64,000 nt of DNA, taken from assembly GCF_039503195.1 (NCBI RefSeq), contig NZ_JBCJKP010000001.1, forward strand, positions 9,176,001-9,240,000. Reading direction: 5' to 3'. Position 1 is the first letter of the stretch. Every line of letters starts with the position of its first letter. This document shows, in pieces, positions 46,470-54,912 of the stretch. The notes beneath the pieces were generated by a model. That model was not told the origin of the DNA, did no database searches, and saw nothing but the letters and a program-made list of their open reading frames with translations. The translations under genes were made by a program, and so were the position numbers. This DNA is from Streptomyces mirabilis. Lineage in GTDB: Bacteria > Actinomycetota > Actinomycetes > Streptomycetales > Streptomycetaceae.

Positions 46470-47496
46470 CACGAAGGCCCCGTCGGCCTCGTCGCCCACC
46501 ACCGCGCGCGTCCCCGACGCACGGGCCGCCAAGACCGTACTGCTCCGCAGGGCCCGTGAACTCGCCCTGGTGCCCGCTTTGTTGGTGCTGCTGGTGCTCG
46601 GCGCGATCGTCAACGACTCGTTCCTCACGGAACGGAACCTGATCTCCATCCTGGGCGCCTCGGCGGCCCTCGCGATGGTGGTCCTCGCCGAGTCCCTGGT
46701 GCTGATCACCGGCAAGATCGATCTGTCGCTGGAGTCGGTGGTCGGCATCGCGCCCGCCGTCGGCGCCCTGCTGGTGCTGCCGTCCGCGCAGTCCGGCTGG
46801 GGCACGGAGTGGTCGGTCGCGCTCGCCCTCGTCGCGATCCTCGTCGTGGGCGGAGTCATCGGCGCCTTCAACGGCATCCTGGTGGTGAAGTTCAAGCTCA
46901 ACGCCTTCATCGTCACCCTCGCGATGCTGATCGTCCTGCGTGGCCTGTTGGTCGGCGCCACCAAGGGCAAGACACTGTTCGGCATGCCCGACGCGTTCTT
47001 CCAGCTGGCGACCTCCACCTTCCTGCGCGTCCCGCTGTCGGTGTGGCTGGCCGCGGTCGCCTTCGGAGTCGCCGGACTGATCCTCAAATACCACCGCGTC
47101 GGGCGCGCCCTGTACGCCATCGGCGGCAACACGGAGGCGGCCCGCGCCGCCGGTATCCGCGTCGACCGGATGCTGCTCGGCGTCTCCGTCGTCGCCGGCG
47201 TCCTCGCCTCGGTCGGCGGAATCATGCAGACCGGGTACGTCGGCGCGATCAGCGCCAACCAGGGCAACAACATGATCTTCACGGTGATGGCGGCGGCGGT
47301 CATCGGCGGCATCAGCCTGGACGGCGGCAAGGGCACCATGTTCGGCGCCCTGACCGGCGTACTCCTCCTCGGCGTGGTGCAGAACCTGCTCACGCTCGCC
47401 CAGGTGCCGTCCTTCTGGATCCAGGCCATCTACGGCGGAATCATCCTGGTCGCCCTGATGATCGCCCGCGTGACCACCGGCCGCGCCCAGGACTGA
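46462..47496 (+). CDS. Sugar ABC transporter permease (RbsC type)
   Basis: A 344-residue membrane protein with about 8-10 hydrophobic segments. Family blocks are [69 protein letters not shown] and [34 protein letters not shown]. It forms the channel for the RbsB-type binding protein and RbsA-type ATPase, making a complete importer. The start overlaps the ATPase gene by 8 bases. Confidence 0.94.
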   Translation: MADTKAPSASSPTTARVPDARAAKTVLLRRARELALVPALLVLLVLGAIVNDSFLTERNLISILGASAALAMVVLAESLVLITGKIDLSLESVVGIAPAVGALLVLPSAQSGWGTEWSVALALVAILVVGGVIGAFNGILVVKFKLNAFIVTLAMLIVLRGLLVGATKGKTLFGMPDAFFQLATSTFLRVPLSVWLAAVAFGVAGLILKYHRVGRALYAIGGNTEAARAAGIRVDRMLLGVSVVAGVLASVGGIMQTGYVGAISANQGNNMIFTVMAAAVIGGISLDGGKGTMFGALTGVLLLGVVQNLLTLAQVPSFWIQAIYGGIILVALMIARVTTGRAQD

Positions 47497-47582
47497 CCTC
47501 CCTTCGTCTTCGTACGGATCCAAGGACCCACGGATCCACGGAACCCCTCCGTACGCCCCTGTCCCGGACCGAAAGGCCTCCC

Positions 47583-48953
47583 GTGTCCCCAACTGCCGCC
47601 CGTATCACCGCGGTCGACACCTACGACATCCGTTTCCCCACCTCGCGCGAGCTCGACGGCTCCGACGCGATGAACCCGGACCCCGACTACTCGGCGGCGT
47701 ACGTCGTGCTGCGCGGCGACGCGGCCGACTGTCCCGAGGGGCACGGCTTCACCTTCACCATCGGGCGGGGCAACGACGTCCAGGTCGCCGCGATCGAGGC
47801 GCTGCGCGGGCATGTGGTCGGACGCTCGGTCGACGAGCTGTGCGCGGACCCGGGCTCCCTCGCCCGGGACCTGATCGGGGACAGTCAGCTGCGCTGGCTC
47901 GGGCCCGAGAAGGGCGTGATGCACATGGCGATCGGCGCCGTCGTCAACGCCGTGTGGGACCTGGCCGCCAAGCGTGCCGGGAAGCCCCTGTGGCAGCTGC
48001 TCGCCGACGCCGAACCGGAGTGGCTGGTCCGCCAGGTCGACTTCCGCTACCTCACGGACGCCCTCACCCCCGAGGAGGCGCTCGAACTGCTGCGTCGTGG
48101 CCGGGAGGGCGCCGCCGAGCGCGCCGCGACCCTCCGGGAGAAGGGCTTCCCCGCCTACACCACCTCGCCCGGCTGGCTCGGCTACAGCGACGAGAAGCTC
48201 ACCCGCCTCGCCGCCGAGGCCGTCGCCGACGGGTTCCGGCAGATCAAGCTGAAGGTGGGTGCCGACCTCGCGGACGACGTACGCCGCTGCCGGGTCGCCC
48301 GCTCGGTGGTCGGCCCCGACATCCGGATCGCCATCGACGCCAACCAGCGCTGGAACGTGGACGAGGCGATCACCTGGACCAAGGCCCTCGCCGAGTTCGA
48401 GCCCTACTGGATCGAGGAGCCCACCAGCCCCGACGACGTCCTCGGCCACGCCGCCGTCCGCGAGGCCGTCGCCCCCGTCAAGGTCGCCACCGGCGAACAC
48501 GTCCAGAACCGTGTCGTCTTCAAACAGCTCCTCCAGGCCGGCGCCATCGACGTCCTGCAGATCGACGCCGCCCGCGTCGCCGGCGTCAACGAGAACCTCG
48601 CCATCCTGCTCCTCGCGGCCAAGTTCGGCGTGCCGGTCTGCCCGCACGCGGGCGGGGTCGGCCTGTGCGAACTCGTCCAGCACCTGTCGATGTTCGACTT
48701 CGTGGCGCTCTCCGGCACCACCGACGACCGGGTCATCGAATACGTCGACCATCTGCACGACCACTTCCTCGCCCCGGTGGTGATCAGGCAGGGTCACTAC
48801 ACGGCACCCACCGCGCCGGGCTTCTCCGCGACCATGCGGCCGCAGTCCATCGCGGAGTTCACCTACCCCGGCGGCACCTTCTGGGCCGCCGACCTCGCCC
48901 ACCAGAAGTCCGACAGCCAGCCGAGCGACAAGCAGAAGGGGGAAGCCGCGTGA
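47583..48953 (+). CDS. L-fuconate dehydratase (enolase superfamily)
   Basis: A 456-residue enzyme of the mandelate racemase subgroup. Visible catalytic parts: the Lys-x-Lys pair in [10 protein letters not shown], metal ligands in [18 protein letters not shown] and VATGEH, and the terminal [14 protein letters not shown] block. The N-terminal [31 protein letters not shown] and the overall length match L-fuconate dehydratases (bacterial FucD and human ENOSF1 type), which convert L-fuconate to 2-keto-3-deoxy-L-fuconate. GTG 47583 follows a purine-rich RBS; the stop overlaps the SDR start (GTGA). Confidence 0.92.
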   Translation: MSPTAARITAVDTYDIRFPTSRELDGSDAMNPDPDYSAAYVVLRGDAADCPEGHGFTFTIGRGNDVQVAAIEALRGHVVGRSVDELCADPGSLARDLIGDSQLRWLGPEKGVMHMAIGAVVNAVWDLAAKRAGKPLWQLLADAEPEWLVRQVDFRYLTDALTPEEALELLRRGREGAAERAATLREKGFPAYTTSPGWLGYSDEKLTRLAAEAVADGFRQIKLKVGADLADDVRRCRVARSVVGPDIRIAIDANQRWNVDEAITWTKALAEFEPYWIEEPTSPDDVLGHAAVREAVAPVKVATGEHVQNRVVFKQLLQAGAIDVLQIDAARVAGVNENLAILLLAAKFGVPVCPHAGGVGLCELVQHLSMFDFVALSGTTDDRVIEYVDHLHDHFLAPVVIRQGHYTAPTAPGFSATMRPQSIAEFTYPGGTFWAADLAHQKSDSQPSDKQKGEAA

Positions 48954-49708
48954 GTGCCGACTTCGAAGGACTCAAGGCGCTGGTGACCGGTGGCGCCTCC
49001 GGCATCGGCCGTGCCACCGCCGAGCTGCTCGCCGCCCGTGGGGCGCGGGTCGCCGTCCTCGACCTGGACCCTTCGACGGTCGAGAAGCCCCTGCTCGGTC
49101 ACCGCGCCGACGTCACCGACGACGCCTCCGTACGCGAGGCCGTGGCCGCGGCCGTCGCGGACCTCGGGGGACTCGACGTGCTGATCAACAACGCCGGGAT
49201 CGGCGCCCAGGGCACCGTCGAGGACAACGCCGACGACGAGTGGCACCGGGTCCTGGACGTCAATGTCGTCGGCATGGTCCGTACCGCCCGCGCCGCCCTG
49301 CCCCACCTGCGGGAATCCGCGCACGCCGCGATCGTGAACACCTGCTCCATCGCCGCCACCGCCGGGCTCCCGCAGCGCGCCCTGTACTCCGCCACCAAGG
49401 GCGCCGTCCTCTCCCTCACCCTGGCGATGGCCGCCGACCACCTCCGCGAGGGCGTCCGCGTCAACTGTGTGAACCCCGGCACCGCCGACACCCCCTGGGT
49501 CGGCCGCCTCCTCGACGCCGCCACCGACCCGGCCGCCGAACGGGCCGCCCTGGAGGCCCGCCAGCCCTCCGGGCGGCTCGTCTCGGCGGACGAGGTCGCC
49601 GGCGCCATCGCCTACCTGGCGAGCCCGCTGTCCGGCGCCACCACCGGTACCGCGCTCGCCGTGGACGGCGGCATGCAGGGACTGCGACTGCGGCCGGTGG
49701 GCCAGTGA
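48950..49708 (+). CDS. SDR dehydrogenase, probable 2-keto-3-deoxy-L-fuconate (or L-fucose) dehydrogenase
   Basis: A 252-residue classical [13 protein letters not shown] cofactor loop, VLINNAGIG, catalytic Ser in [13 protein letters not shown] for Tyr and Lys, then [13 protein letters not shown]. The length and [14 protein letters not shown] match known 2-keto-3-deoxy-L-fuconate dehydrogenases, which oxidise C4 after the dehydratase step. It lies between fuconate dehydratase and the aldo/keto reductase, overlapping both neighbours by 4 bases. Confidence 0.88.
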   Translation: MSADFEGLKALVTGGASGIGRATAELLAARGARVAVLDLDPSTVEKPLLGHRADVTDDASVREAVAAAVADLGGLDVLINNAGIGAQGTVEDNADDEWHRVLDVNVVGMVRTARAALPHLRESAHAAIVNTCSIAATAGLPQRALYSATKGAVLSLTLAMAADHLREGVRVNCVNPGTADTPWVGRLLDAATDPAAERAALEARQPSGRLVSADEVAGAIAYLASPLSGATTGTALAVDGGMQGLRLRPVGQ

Positions 49709-50718
49709 GCACGCTCGGAACGGGCACGCTCGGGAACAGCGGTGTCGAGGTCAGTGCCCTGTCCTTCGGCGCCGCGGGCATCGGCAACCTGTTCACCGCC
49801 GTCAGCGACGAACAGGCGTACGAGACCGTGGACGCCGCCTGGTCCGGGGGCATCCGCTCCTACGACACCGCCCCGCACTACGGCATCGGCCTCTCCGAAC
49901 GCCGTCTCGGCGCGGCCCTGGGCGATCGCCCCCGCTCCGAGTACACCCTCTCCACCAAGGTGGGTCGCCTCCTGGAACCCACGGGCGCGGACGCGGACGG
50001 CGACGACCTGGCCGACGGCTTCGCGGTGCCCGCCACGCACCGCCGCGTCTGGGACTTCAGCGCCGAGGGCGTACGACGCGGCATCGAGGCCAGCCTCGAA
50101 CGCCTGGGCCTGGAGCGCGTGGACATCGTCTACCTCCACGACCCGGACGACCACGCCGAGCAGGCCTTCCACGAGGGCTATCCGGCCCTGGAGCGGCTGC
50201 GCTCTGAAGGCGTGGTCGGCGCGATCGGCGCGGGCATGAACCAGGCCGAGATGCTCACCCGCTTCGTCCGCGACACGGACGTGGACGTGGTGCTGTGCGC
50301 GGGCCGCTACACCCTGCTCGACCACGCCGCGCTGACCGAGCTGCTGCCGGCCGCCCAGGAGCGCGGTACCTCGGTGGTCATCGGCGGCGCCTTCAACTCG
50401 GGCCTGCTGGCCGACCCGAGGCCCGGAGCGACCTACAACTACACGACCGCACCGGCGGAGTTGCTGGACCGTGCCCTGCGACTGAAGGAGATCGCGGAGC
50501 GGCACGGCACCACCCTGCGCGCCGCCGCGCTGGCGTTTCCCGCCGCCCACCCGGCCGTCGCGAGCGTCCTGGCCGGTGCCCGCTCGGCGCACGAAGTCCG
50601 CGACTGTGTCGAGCAGTTCACGACCCCGGTGCCGGAGGACTTCTGGCGGGAGCTGCGCGAGGCGAAGCTGCTGCCCGAGGACGCCCCCGTACCCGTACCC
50701 CCACAGGACCCGTCATGA
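49705..50718 (+). CDS. Aldo/keto reductase, probable L-fucose (D-threo-aldose) 1-dehydrogenase
   Basis: A 337-residue AKR barrel: the N-terminal LGNSGVEVSALSFGAAGIGNLF, SYDTAPHYGIGLSERRLG (Asp and Tyr of the tetrad), LSTKVGRLLEP (Lys) and IVYLHDPDDHAEQA (His in YLHDP). This is the D-threo-aldose dehydrogenase type that oxidises L-fucose to the 1,5-lactone with NAD(P)+. GTG 49705 overlaps the SDR stop, and the stop overlaps the mutarotase start (ATGA). Confidence 0.9.
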   Translation: MSTLGTGTLGNSGVEVSALSFGAAGIGNLFTAVSDEQAYETVDAAWSGGIRSYDTAPHYGIGLSERRLGAALGDRPRSEYTLSTKVGRLLEPTGADADGDDLADGFAVPATHRRVWDFSAEGVRRGIEASLERLGLERVDIVYLHDPDDHAEQAFHEGYPALERLRSEGVVGAIGAGMNQAEMLTRFVRDTDVDVVLCAGRYTLLDHAALTELLPAAQERGTSVVIGGAFNSGLLADPRPGATYNYTTAPAELLDRALRLKEIAERHGTTLRAAALAFPAAHPAVASVLAGARSAHEVRDCVEQFTTPVPEDFWRELREAKLLPEDAPVPVPPQDPS

Positions 50719-51029
50719 GAGTCGCTCTGCACACCAAGGTCCGCGCGGACCGCGTCGCCGCGTACGAGGCCGCCCACCGGGAGGTTCCCGAAGAGCTCAC
50801 CGCGGCCGTCCGCGCCGCCGGAGCCACCTCCTGGACGATCTGGCGCAGCGGCACCGACCTCTTCCACGTCCTGGAGTGCGAGGACTACGGGCACCTGCTC
50901 GCCGAACTGGAGAAACTGCCGGTCAACATCGCCTGGCAGGCACGCATGGCCGAACTCCTCGACGTCGTCCACGACTACTCGAGCGAGGGCGCGGAGGCAG
51001 GGCTGCCCGTCGTGTGGGAGCTGCCGTGA
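50715..51029 (+). CDS. L-rhamnose/L-fucose mutarotase family protein
   Basis: A 104-residue protein of the RhaM/DUF718 family, which speeds interconversion of sugar anomers. The signature is RVALHTKVRADRVAAYEAAHREVPEELTAAVRAAG with the conserved His-Lys region, then WTIWRSGTDLFHVLECEDY and NIAWQARMAELL. In this operon it would supply the anomer used by the fucose dehydrogenase. Overlaps both neighbours by 4 bases. Confidence 0.93.
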   Translation: MRVALHTKVRADRVAAYEAAHREVPEELTAAVRAAGATSWTIWRSGTDLFHVLECEDYGHLLAELEKLPVNIAWQARMAELLDVVHDYSSEGAEAGLPVVWELP

Positions 51030-51865
51030 GGGTGGACGCGCACCACCACGTGTGGGACCTCTCGGTCCGCGACCAGGACTGGATCACCGGGCCCGAACTC
51101 CGGCCACTGCGACGTGATTTCGGCGTGTCGGACCTCGCACCGCAGGCACGCGCCGCCGGCGTCGACCGCACGGTCCTCGTACAGACGATCACCGTGCCCG
51201 AGGAGACCCCTGAGTTCCTCGCCCTCGCGGAGCAGGGCGAGCTGATCGCGGGTGTGGTCGGCTGGACCGACCTGACCCGGCCGGACGTCGCCGACGAGCT
51301 GGCCCGGCTGCGGGGGCTGCCGGGCGGCCGCCACCTCAAGGGCATCCGCCACCAGGTACAGGGCGAGCCCGACCCGGAGTGGCTGCTGCGTCCGGACGTA
51401 CGGGACGGACTCGCCGCCGTCGCCGAGGCGGGACTCGTCTACGACCTGGTCGTGCTACCGCACCAGCTGCCGGCCTGTGTCCGGGCCGCCGCCGGCCACA
51501 CCGGACTCACCTTCGTCCTCGACCACTTGGGCAAGCCACCGATCGTCACCGGCACGCTGCGACCGTGGGCGACGGCCGTCCGGGCGCTGGCCGCGCTCCC
51601 CAACACCGTGTGCAAACTCTCCGGCATGGTCACCGAGGCGGACCACGCGACGTGGACGGTCGACGGGCTGCGCCCCTACGCGGACACGGTCCTGGACGCC
51701 TTCGGACCCGGCCGGCTGATGTTCGGCTCCGACTGGCCGGTGTGCACGCTGGCGGCGTCGTACGGCCAAGTGGTCGATGTGGCCGAGGAGTTGACCGGGG
51801 GACTTGGCGCGGAGGAACGCGCCGAGGTCTTCGGCGGCACCGCCACCCGTGTCTACCGGCTCTGA
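51026..51865 (+). CDS. Amidohydrolase-2 family, probable L-fuconolactone hydrolase
   Basis: A 279-residue TIM-barrel amidohydrolase. The H-x-H metal motif is in VDAHHHVWDL; further ligands are in HLKGIRHQVQGEPD, FVLDHLGKPP and MFGSDWPVC. This is the family of L-rhamnono/L-fucono-lactonases, which open the lactone made by the dehydrogenase to give fuconate. GTG 51026 overlaps the mutarotase stop. It is the last gene of the operon. No hydrolase or aldolase for the final C-C cleavage is present. Confidence 0.9.
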   Translation: MRVDAHHHVWDLSVRDQDWITGPELRPLRRDFGVSDLAPQARAAGVDRTVLVQTITVPEETPEFLALAEQGELIAGVVGWTDLTRPDVADELARLRGLPGGRHLKGIRHQVQGEPDPEWLLRPDVRDGLAAVAEAGLVYDLVVLPHQLPACVRAAAGHTGLTFVLDHLGKPPIVTGTLRPWATAVRALAALPNTVCKLSGMVTEADHATWTVDGLRPYADTVLDAFGPGRLMFGSDWPVCTLAASYGQVVDVAEELTGGLGAEERAEVFGGTATRVYRL

Positions 51866-51908
51866 TCAACCGGTCCGCTCCGCAGAGTCCGATCTACCGG
51901 CTCTGATC
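51852..51908. repeat. 16-bp direct repeat across the convergent gene ends
   Basis: TCTACCGGCTCTGATC is present exactly at 51852-51867 and 51893-51908. The first copy encodes the last codons and stop of the lactonase; the second contains the stop region of the LMF-like gene on the other strand. Confidence 0.85.
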
Positions 51909-53315
51909 CACCCACTCCAGCCGCATCGGCGGCAGGAACTCCCGCACATACGTGCGGTGCCAGCACGCGCCCGTCTCCCGCAGCTCATGCCAGGTCGTGT
52001 AGCGGTAGCGGTAGAGGCGGGCGCGGACGTACCGGGGTGGGGCGTCCGCCGGGAATGGACAGCGGCGCAACAGCCGTAGTGTGTCCCGGTCGTTCTCCAG
52101 AAGCCGTTCGACCAGGCCCGTGAACCAGGAGGCGGCGTACGCGGGGGAGAGCGCCGCGAACCACATCAGCCAGTCGAGCCGCAGATGGTACGGCGCGTAC
52201 TGGCGCGGCCAGTGGCGGGGATCGCCCGGTTTGCCCTTGAACTCGTACTCCTTCCACTCCGAGTCCTCCCGCGGCACGGGGTCCGCCGTGCCCTCGACGA
52301 CCACCTCGTGGCGCACCCGGCTGACGCTGCCGAACGCGCCGTAGGTGTTGACCAGGTGCAGCGGGTCGAAGGAGCGGTTCATGACCTGGCGCCGGGAGAC
52401 CAGGTTGCGGGCGGGGCGGTAGCTGAGGGCCGCCAGGCCCGCCGCGACCGCGAGGACCACGATCTCGTACCAGAGGGGCGGCCCTGCCACGTGCGGGGGA
52501 GTGGTGGGGAACTCGATCGCGGAGAGGGCCAGCACGATCGTGGTCCAGTTCAGCCAGGCGAAGTTGCCGGACAGGACCAGCCAGAGCTGGGTGAGGACCA
52601 TCAGCGACGCTGCCGCCGTCGCGATCGGCTGCGGGGTGAAGAGGAGGACGGGCACGACGAGCTGGGTGAAGTGGTTCGCCGCCACCTCGACCCGGTGGAA
52701 GGGCTTGGGGAGGCGGTGGAAGAACCAGCTCAGCGGTCCCGGCATCGGCTGGGTCTCGTGGTGGTAGTCGAGGCAGGTCAGCTCCCGCCAGCAGGAGTCC
52801 CCGCGCATCTTGATCAGCCCGGCGCCGAACTCCACGCGAAACAGCACCCAGCGCAGCAGGAAGAGGACGACGACCGGCGGGGCCACCTCGTCGTTGCCGA
52901 GGAACACGGCGAGGAAACCGACTTCCAGGAGCAGGGACTCCCAGCCGAACGCGTACCAGGTCTGGCCCACATTGACGATCGACAGGTACATCGCCCAGGG
53001 CACCAGCCAGAGCGCCATGGCCCCGCAGAGCGGGAGCCGCTGGTCCAGGCCGGCGATCAGCGCCACCGACACCGCGCAGCCCGCCCAGGCCCAGGCCGCG
53101 AAGAGGCGGTCCGAGTAGCGCAGGTGGAACACGCTCGGCGCGTCGCGGAACGCGACCCGCGCCAGGAACCGGGGCACGGGAAGCATGCCCCGCTCCCCGA
53201 TCAGCGCACGGAACTGGAGCGCCGCGCCCAGGAAGGCGACGAGGTACACCGCGGCCAGGGCCCGCTGGAAGACCAGCCGGCTCAGCCAGTAGTCGGGGGC
53301 GACGAACCACTGCAC
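51894..53315 (-). CDS. Lipase maturation factor (LMF1)-like membrane protein
   Basis: A 473-residue polytopic membrane protein of the LMF/DUF1222 family: VAPDYWLSRLVFQRALAAVYLVAF, YAFGWESLLLEVGFLAVFLG, EFGAGLIKMRGDSCWRELTCLDYHHETQPMPGPLSWFFH and KYR-like end blocks (HLRLDWLMWFAALSP). Eukaryotic members help fold lipases in the ER; the bacterial role is not known. GTG 53315 has AGAGGAG 7 bases upstream and gives the family N-terminus, so it is preferred over ATG 53345. Confidence 0.87.
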   Translation of the reverse strand: MQWFVAPDYWLSRLVFQRALAAVYLVAFLGAALQFRALIGERGMLPVPRFLARVAFRDAPSVFHLRYSDRLFAAWAWAGCAVSVALIAGLDQRLPLCGAMALWLVPWAMYLSIVNVGQTWYAFGWESLLLEVGFLAVFLGNDEVAPPVVVLFLLRWVLFRVEFGAGLIKMRGDSCWRELTCLDYHHETQPMPGPLSWFFHRLPKPFHRVEVAANHFTQLVVPVLLFTPQPIATAAASLMVLTQLWLVLSGNFAWLNWTTIVLALSAIEFPTTPPHVAGPPLWYEIVVLAVAAGLAALSYRPARNLVSRRQVMNRSFDPLHLVNTYGAFGSVSRVRHEVVVEGTADPVPREDSEWKEYEFKGKPGDPRHWPRQYAPYHLRLDWLMWFAALSPAYAASWFTGLVERLLENDRDTLRLLRRCPFPADAPPRYVRARLYRYRYTTWHELRETGACWHRTYVREFLPPMRLEWVDQSR

Positions 53316-53420
53316 GCGAGCCACTCCTCTTCGCTTGTCTTCCATTGTGACGCTCGGTGACCGTCTCCGCTTGCGTGTGCCAACTGGGCGACGCAGACAA
53401 TAGTGGACGAAACGCCCTGA

Positions 53421-53497
53421 GTGACCGGGAGGTCGCGGTGCAGCGGGAGGAAGCAGTGCAACGGGAGAACGTGGTGCGACAGGAGAACAGCGTGGTG
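53421..53497 (+). repeat. 17-21-bp tandem repeats carrying RBS and GTG before the lipoprotein gene
   Basis: Units beginning GTG at 53421, 53438, 53456 and 53474, each containing GGGAGG or GGAG(A), end at GTG 53492/53495. The last three are in frame with the gene, so several RBS-start pairs lie in a row. Confidence 0.7.
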
Positions 53498-54811
53498 CAC
53501 ATACCCACCCGAGCCTTCGTCATGGCCTGCGCGCTCTCGGCGGCGCTCCTCGTCGCCGGGTGTGGCGGCCGAGGCGGCGAGAGGGCCGCGTCCGGGGCCG
53601 ACGGCGGTGAGGTCTTCCTGCAGTCGGTCGCCGGCGGCGGCCGCGACCCGTTCACCGCGTCCACCGCCGCCGACTCGCCGTTCATCACCCGAATGCCGTA
53701 CCCGGCGACACCCGCGAACCGTGGCTCCGCCGCGCAGGGCGTGCGCTCCTTCCCCGGCTCCACACCCGGCCTCTACGGCGGCACCAGGGCCGTCGGTAGC
53801 TGTGACGTCGGGAAGCAGATCGGCTTCCTCTCCTCGGACCCCGGCAAGGCGCGCTCCTTCGCGCAGGCGGCAGGCGTCCCGCAAGCGGCCGTCCCGGACT
53901 TTCTGCGCGGTCTGACCTCGGTCGTGCTGCGCGCCGACACACAGGTCACCGACCACGGCTTCCGGGACGGCCGGGCGACCAGCTTCCAGTCGGTGCTCCA
54001 GCGGGGCACCGCGGTCCTCGTCGACGACCGGGGCGTGCCGCGTGTGCGCTGCGCCGGCGGCAACCCGCTGAACCCGCCCGTCGTGTCCAGGACGACCCCG
54101 GGGATCCAGGGGCAGCCCTGGTCCGGTTTCCGTCCTGGCAACGTTGTCGTCGTGACCCCGGCGTCCACCGCGATCAGGAACATCACGATCATCGACATCG
54201 TCGACAACAGGTGGATCGCGCGGCGGATCGGGGACGACGGCCACCGGGACGTCGTCCTGCGGCCGCCCGTCTCGGCCGCGAGCCCAGGCCGTCGCACCGA
54301 CGCAAGCCCCGGCACAAGTCCCGGTACGAGTCCCGGTACCAGCCCGAGCACGGCCCCGGAGCAGAGCCCGCGGACGGGCCCCTTCGCGGACGAGCGGCCG
54401 TCCGACTGTGTGGCGCCCACCCTGACCGTCACCCCGGAGGGAACCCCGGGCATGCCGGACCGCGGCGCGCCGGCGGAGGCTCCGGTGGCCGCGGTGTCGG
54501 ACTGTCTCCCGCCCACCACGACCGCCCCGCCGACCGCCTCTCCGACGGTCTCGCCGACCGCCTCTCCGACCCCACGGCCCGACATCTCCCTGCCGCCCCT
54601 GGCGCCGCGGACCCCCGCCCCCACCTCCACGGAGAGCGACCGGAACGCCCCGCAGGACCCCCTCGCCCCGCTGGACCCCTCGGAGGAGGAGATCGGCCCC
54701 GACACCGTTCCGGAGATCCCCGACCTGCCCGACGGCGGTGGTCTCATCCCCGACGAGTCGCCCGACGCGGACACCGTCTTCGACGCCCCGACGGACGTCT
54801 TCGACGGCTGA
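53492..54811 (+). CDS. Secreted lipoprotein with Thr/Pro-rich tail, unknown function (DUF6777-like)
   Basis: About 439 residues. A short signal ALSAALLVAGC gives a lipobox with Cys near residue 24. The ordered part (~30-265) has EVFLQSVAGGGRDPFTAST, SCDVGKQIGFLSSDPGKARSFAQAAG and ANVVVVTPAS-like strands, as in Streptomyces proteins annotated DUF6777. The last ~170 residues are Ser/Thr/Pro-rich with SPGTSPGTSPGT and TASPTVSPTASPT repeats, then acidic. GTG 53492 or 53495 fits AGGAGA at 53481-53486; earlier in-frame GTGs at 53474, 53456 and 53438 also have RBS-like stretches because of local tandem repeats. Confidence 0.75.
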   Translation: MVHIPTRAFVMACALSAALLVAGCGGRGGERAASGADGGEVFLQSVAGGGRDPFTASTAADSPFITRMPYPATPANRGSAAQGVRSFPGSTPGLYGGTRAVGSCDVGKQIGFLSSDPGKARSFAQAAGVPQAAVPDFLRGLTSVVLRADTQVTDHGFRDGRATSFQSVLQRGTAVLVDDRGVPRVRCAGGNPLNPPVVSRTTPGIQGQPWSGFRPGNVVVVTPASTAIRNITIIDIVDNRWIARRIGDDGHRDVVLRPPVSAASPGRRTDASPGTSPGTSPGTSPSTAPEQSPRTGPFADERPSDCVAPTLTVTPEGTPGMPDRGAPAEAPVAAVSDCLPPTTTAPPTASPTVSPTASPTPRPDISLPPLAPRTPAPTSTESDRNAPQDPLAPLDPSEEEIGPDTVPEIPDLPDGGGLIPDESPDADTVFDAPTDVFDG

Positions 54812-54823
54812 GCGCCGAGTGGT

Positions 54824-54851
54824 CGGGAGAGCCCGGATCCGGACTCTCCCG
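54824..54851 (+). terminator. Hairpin terminator after the lipoprotein gene
   Basis: CGGGAGAG at 54824 and CTCTCCCG at 54844-54851 enclose a CCGGATCCGG palindrome, giving a 28-base near-perfect hairpin 12 bases after the stop. Confidence 0.7.
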
Positions 54852-54912
54852 AAGTCGCATTCCGGACGTCCCAGAAGTCGAATAATCGGCCGAATACTGG
54901 CAAGGTGGGCGC

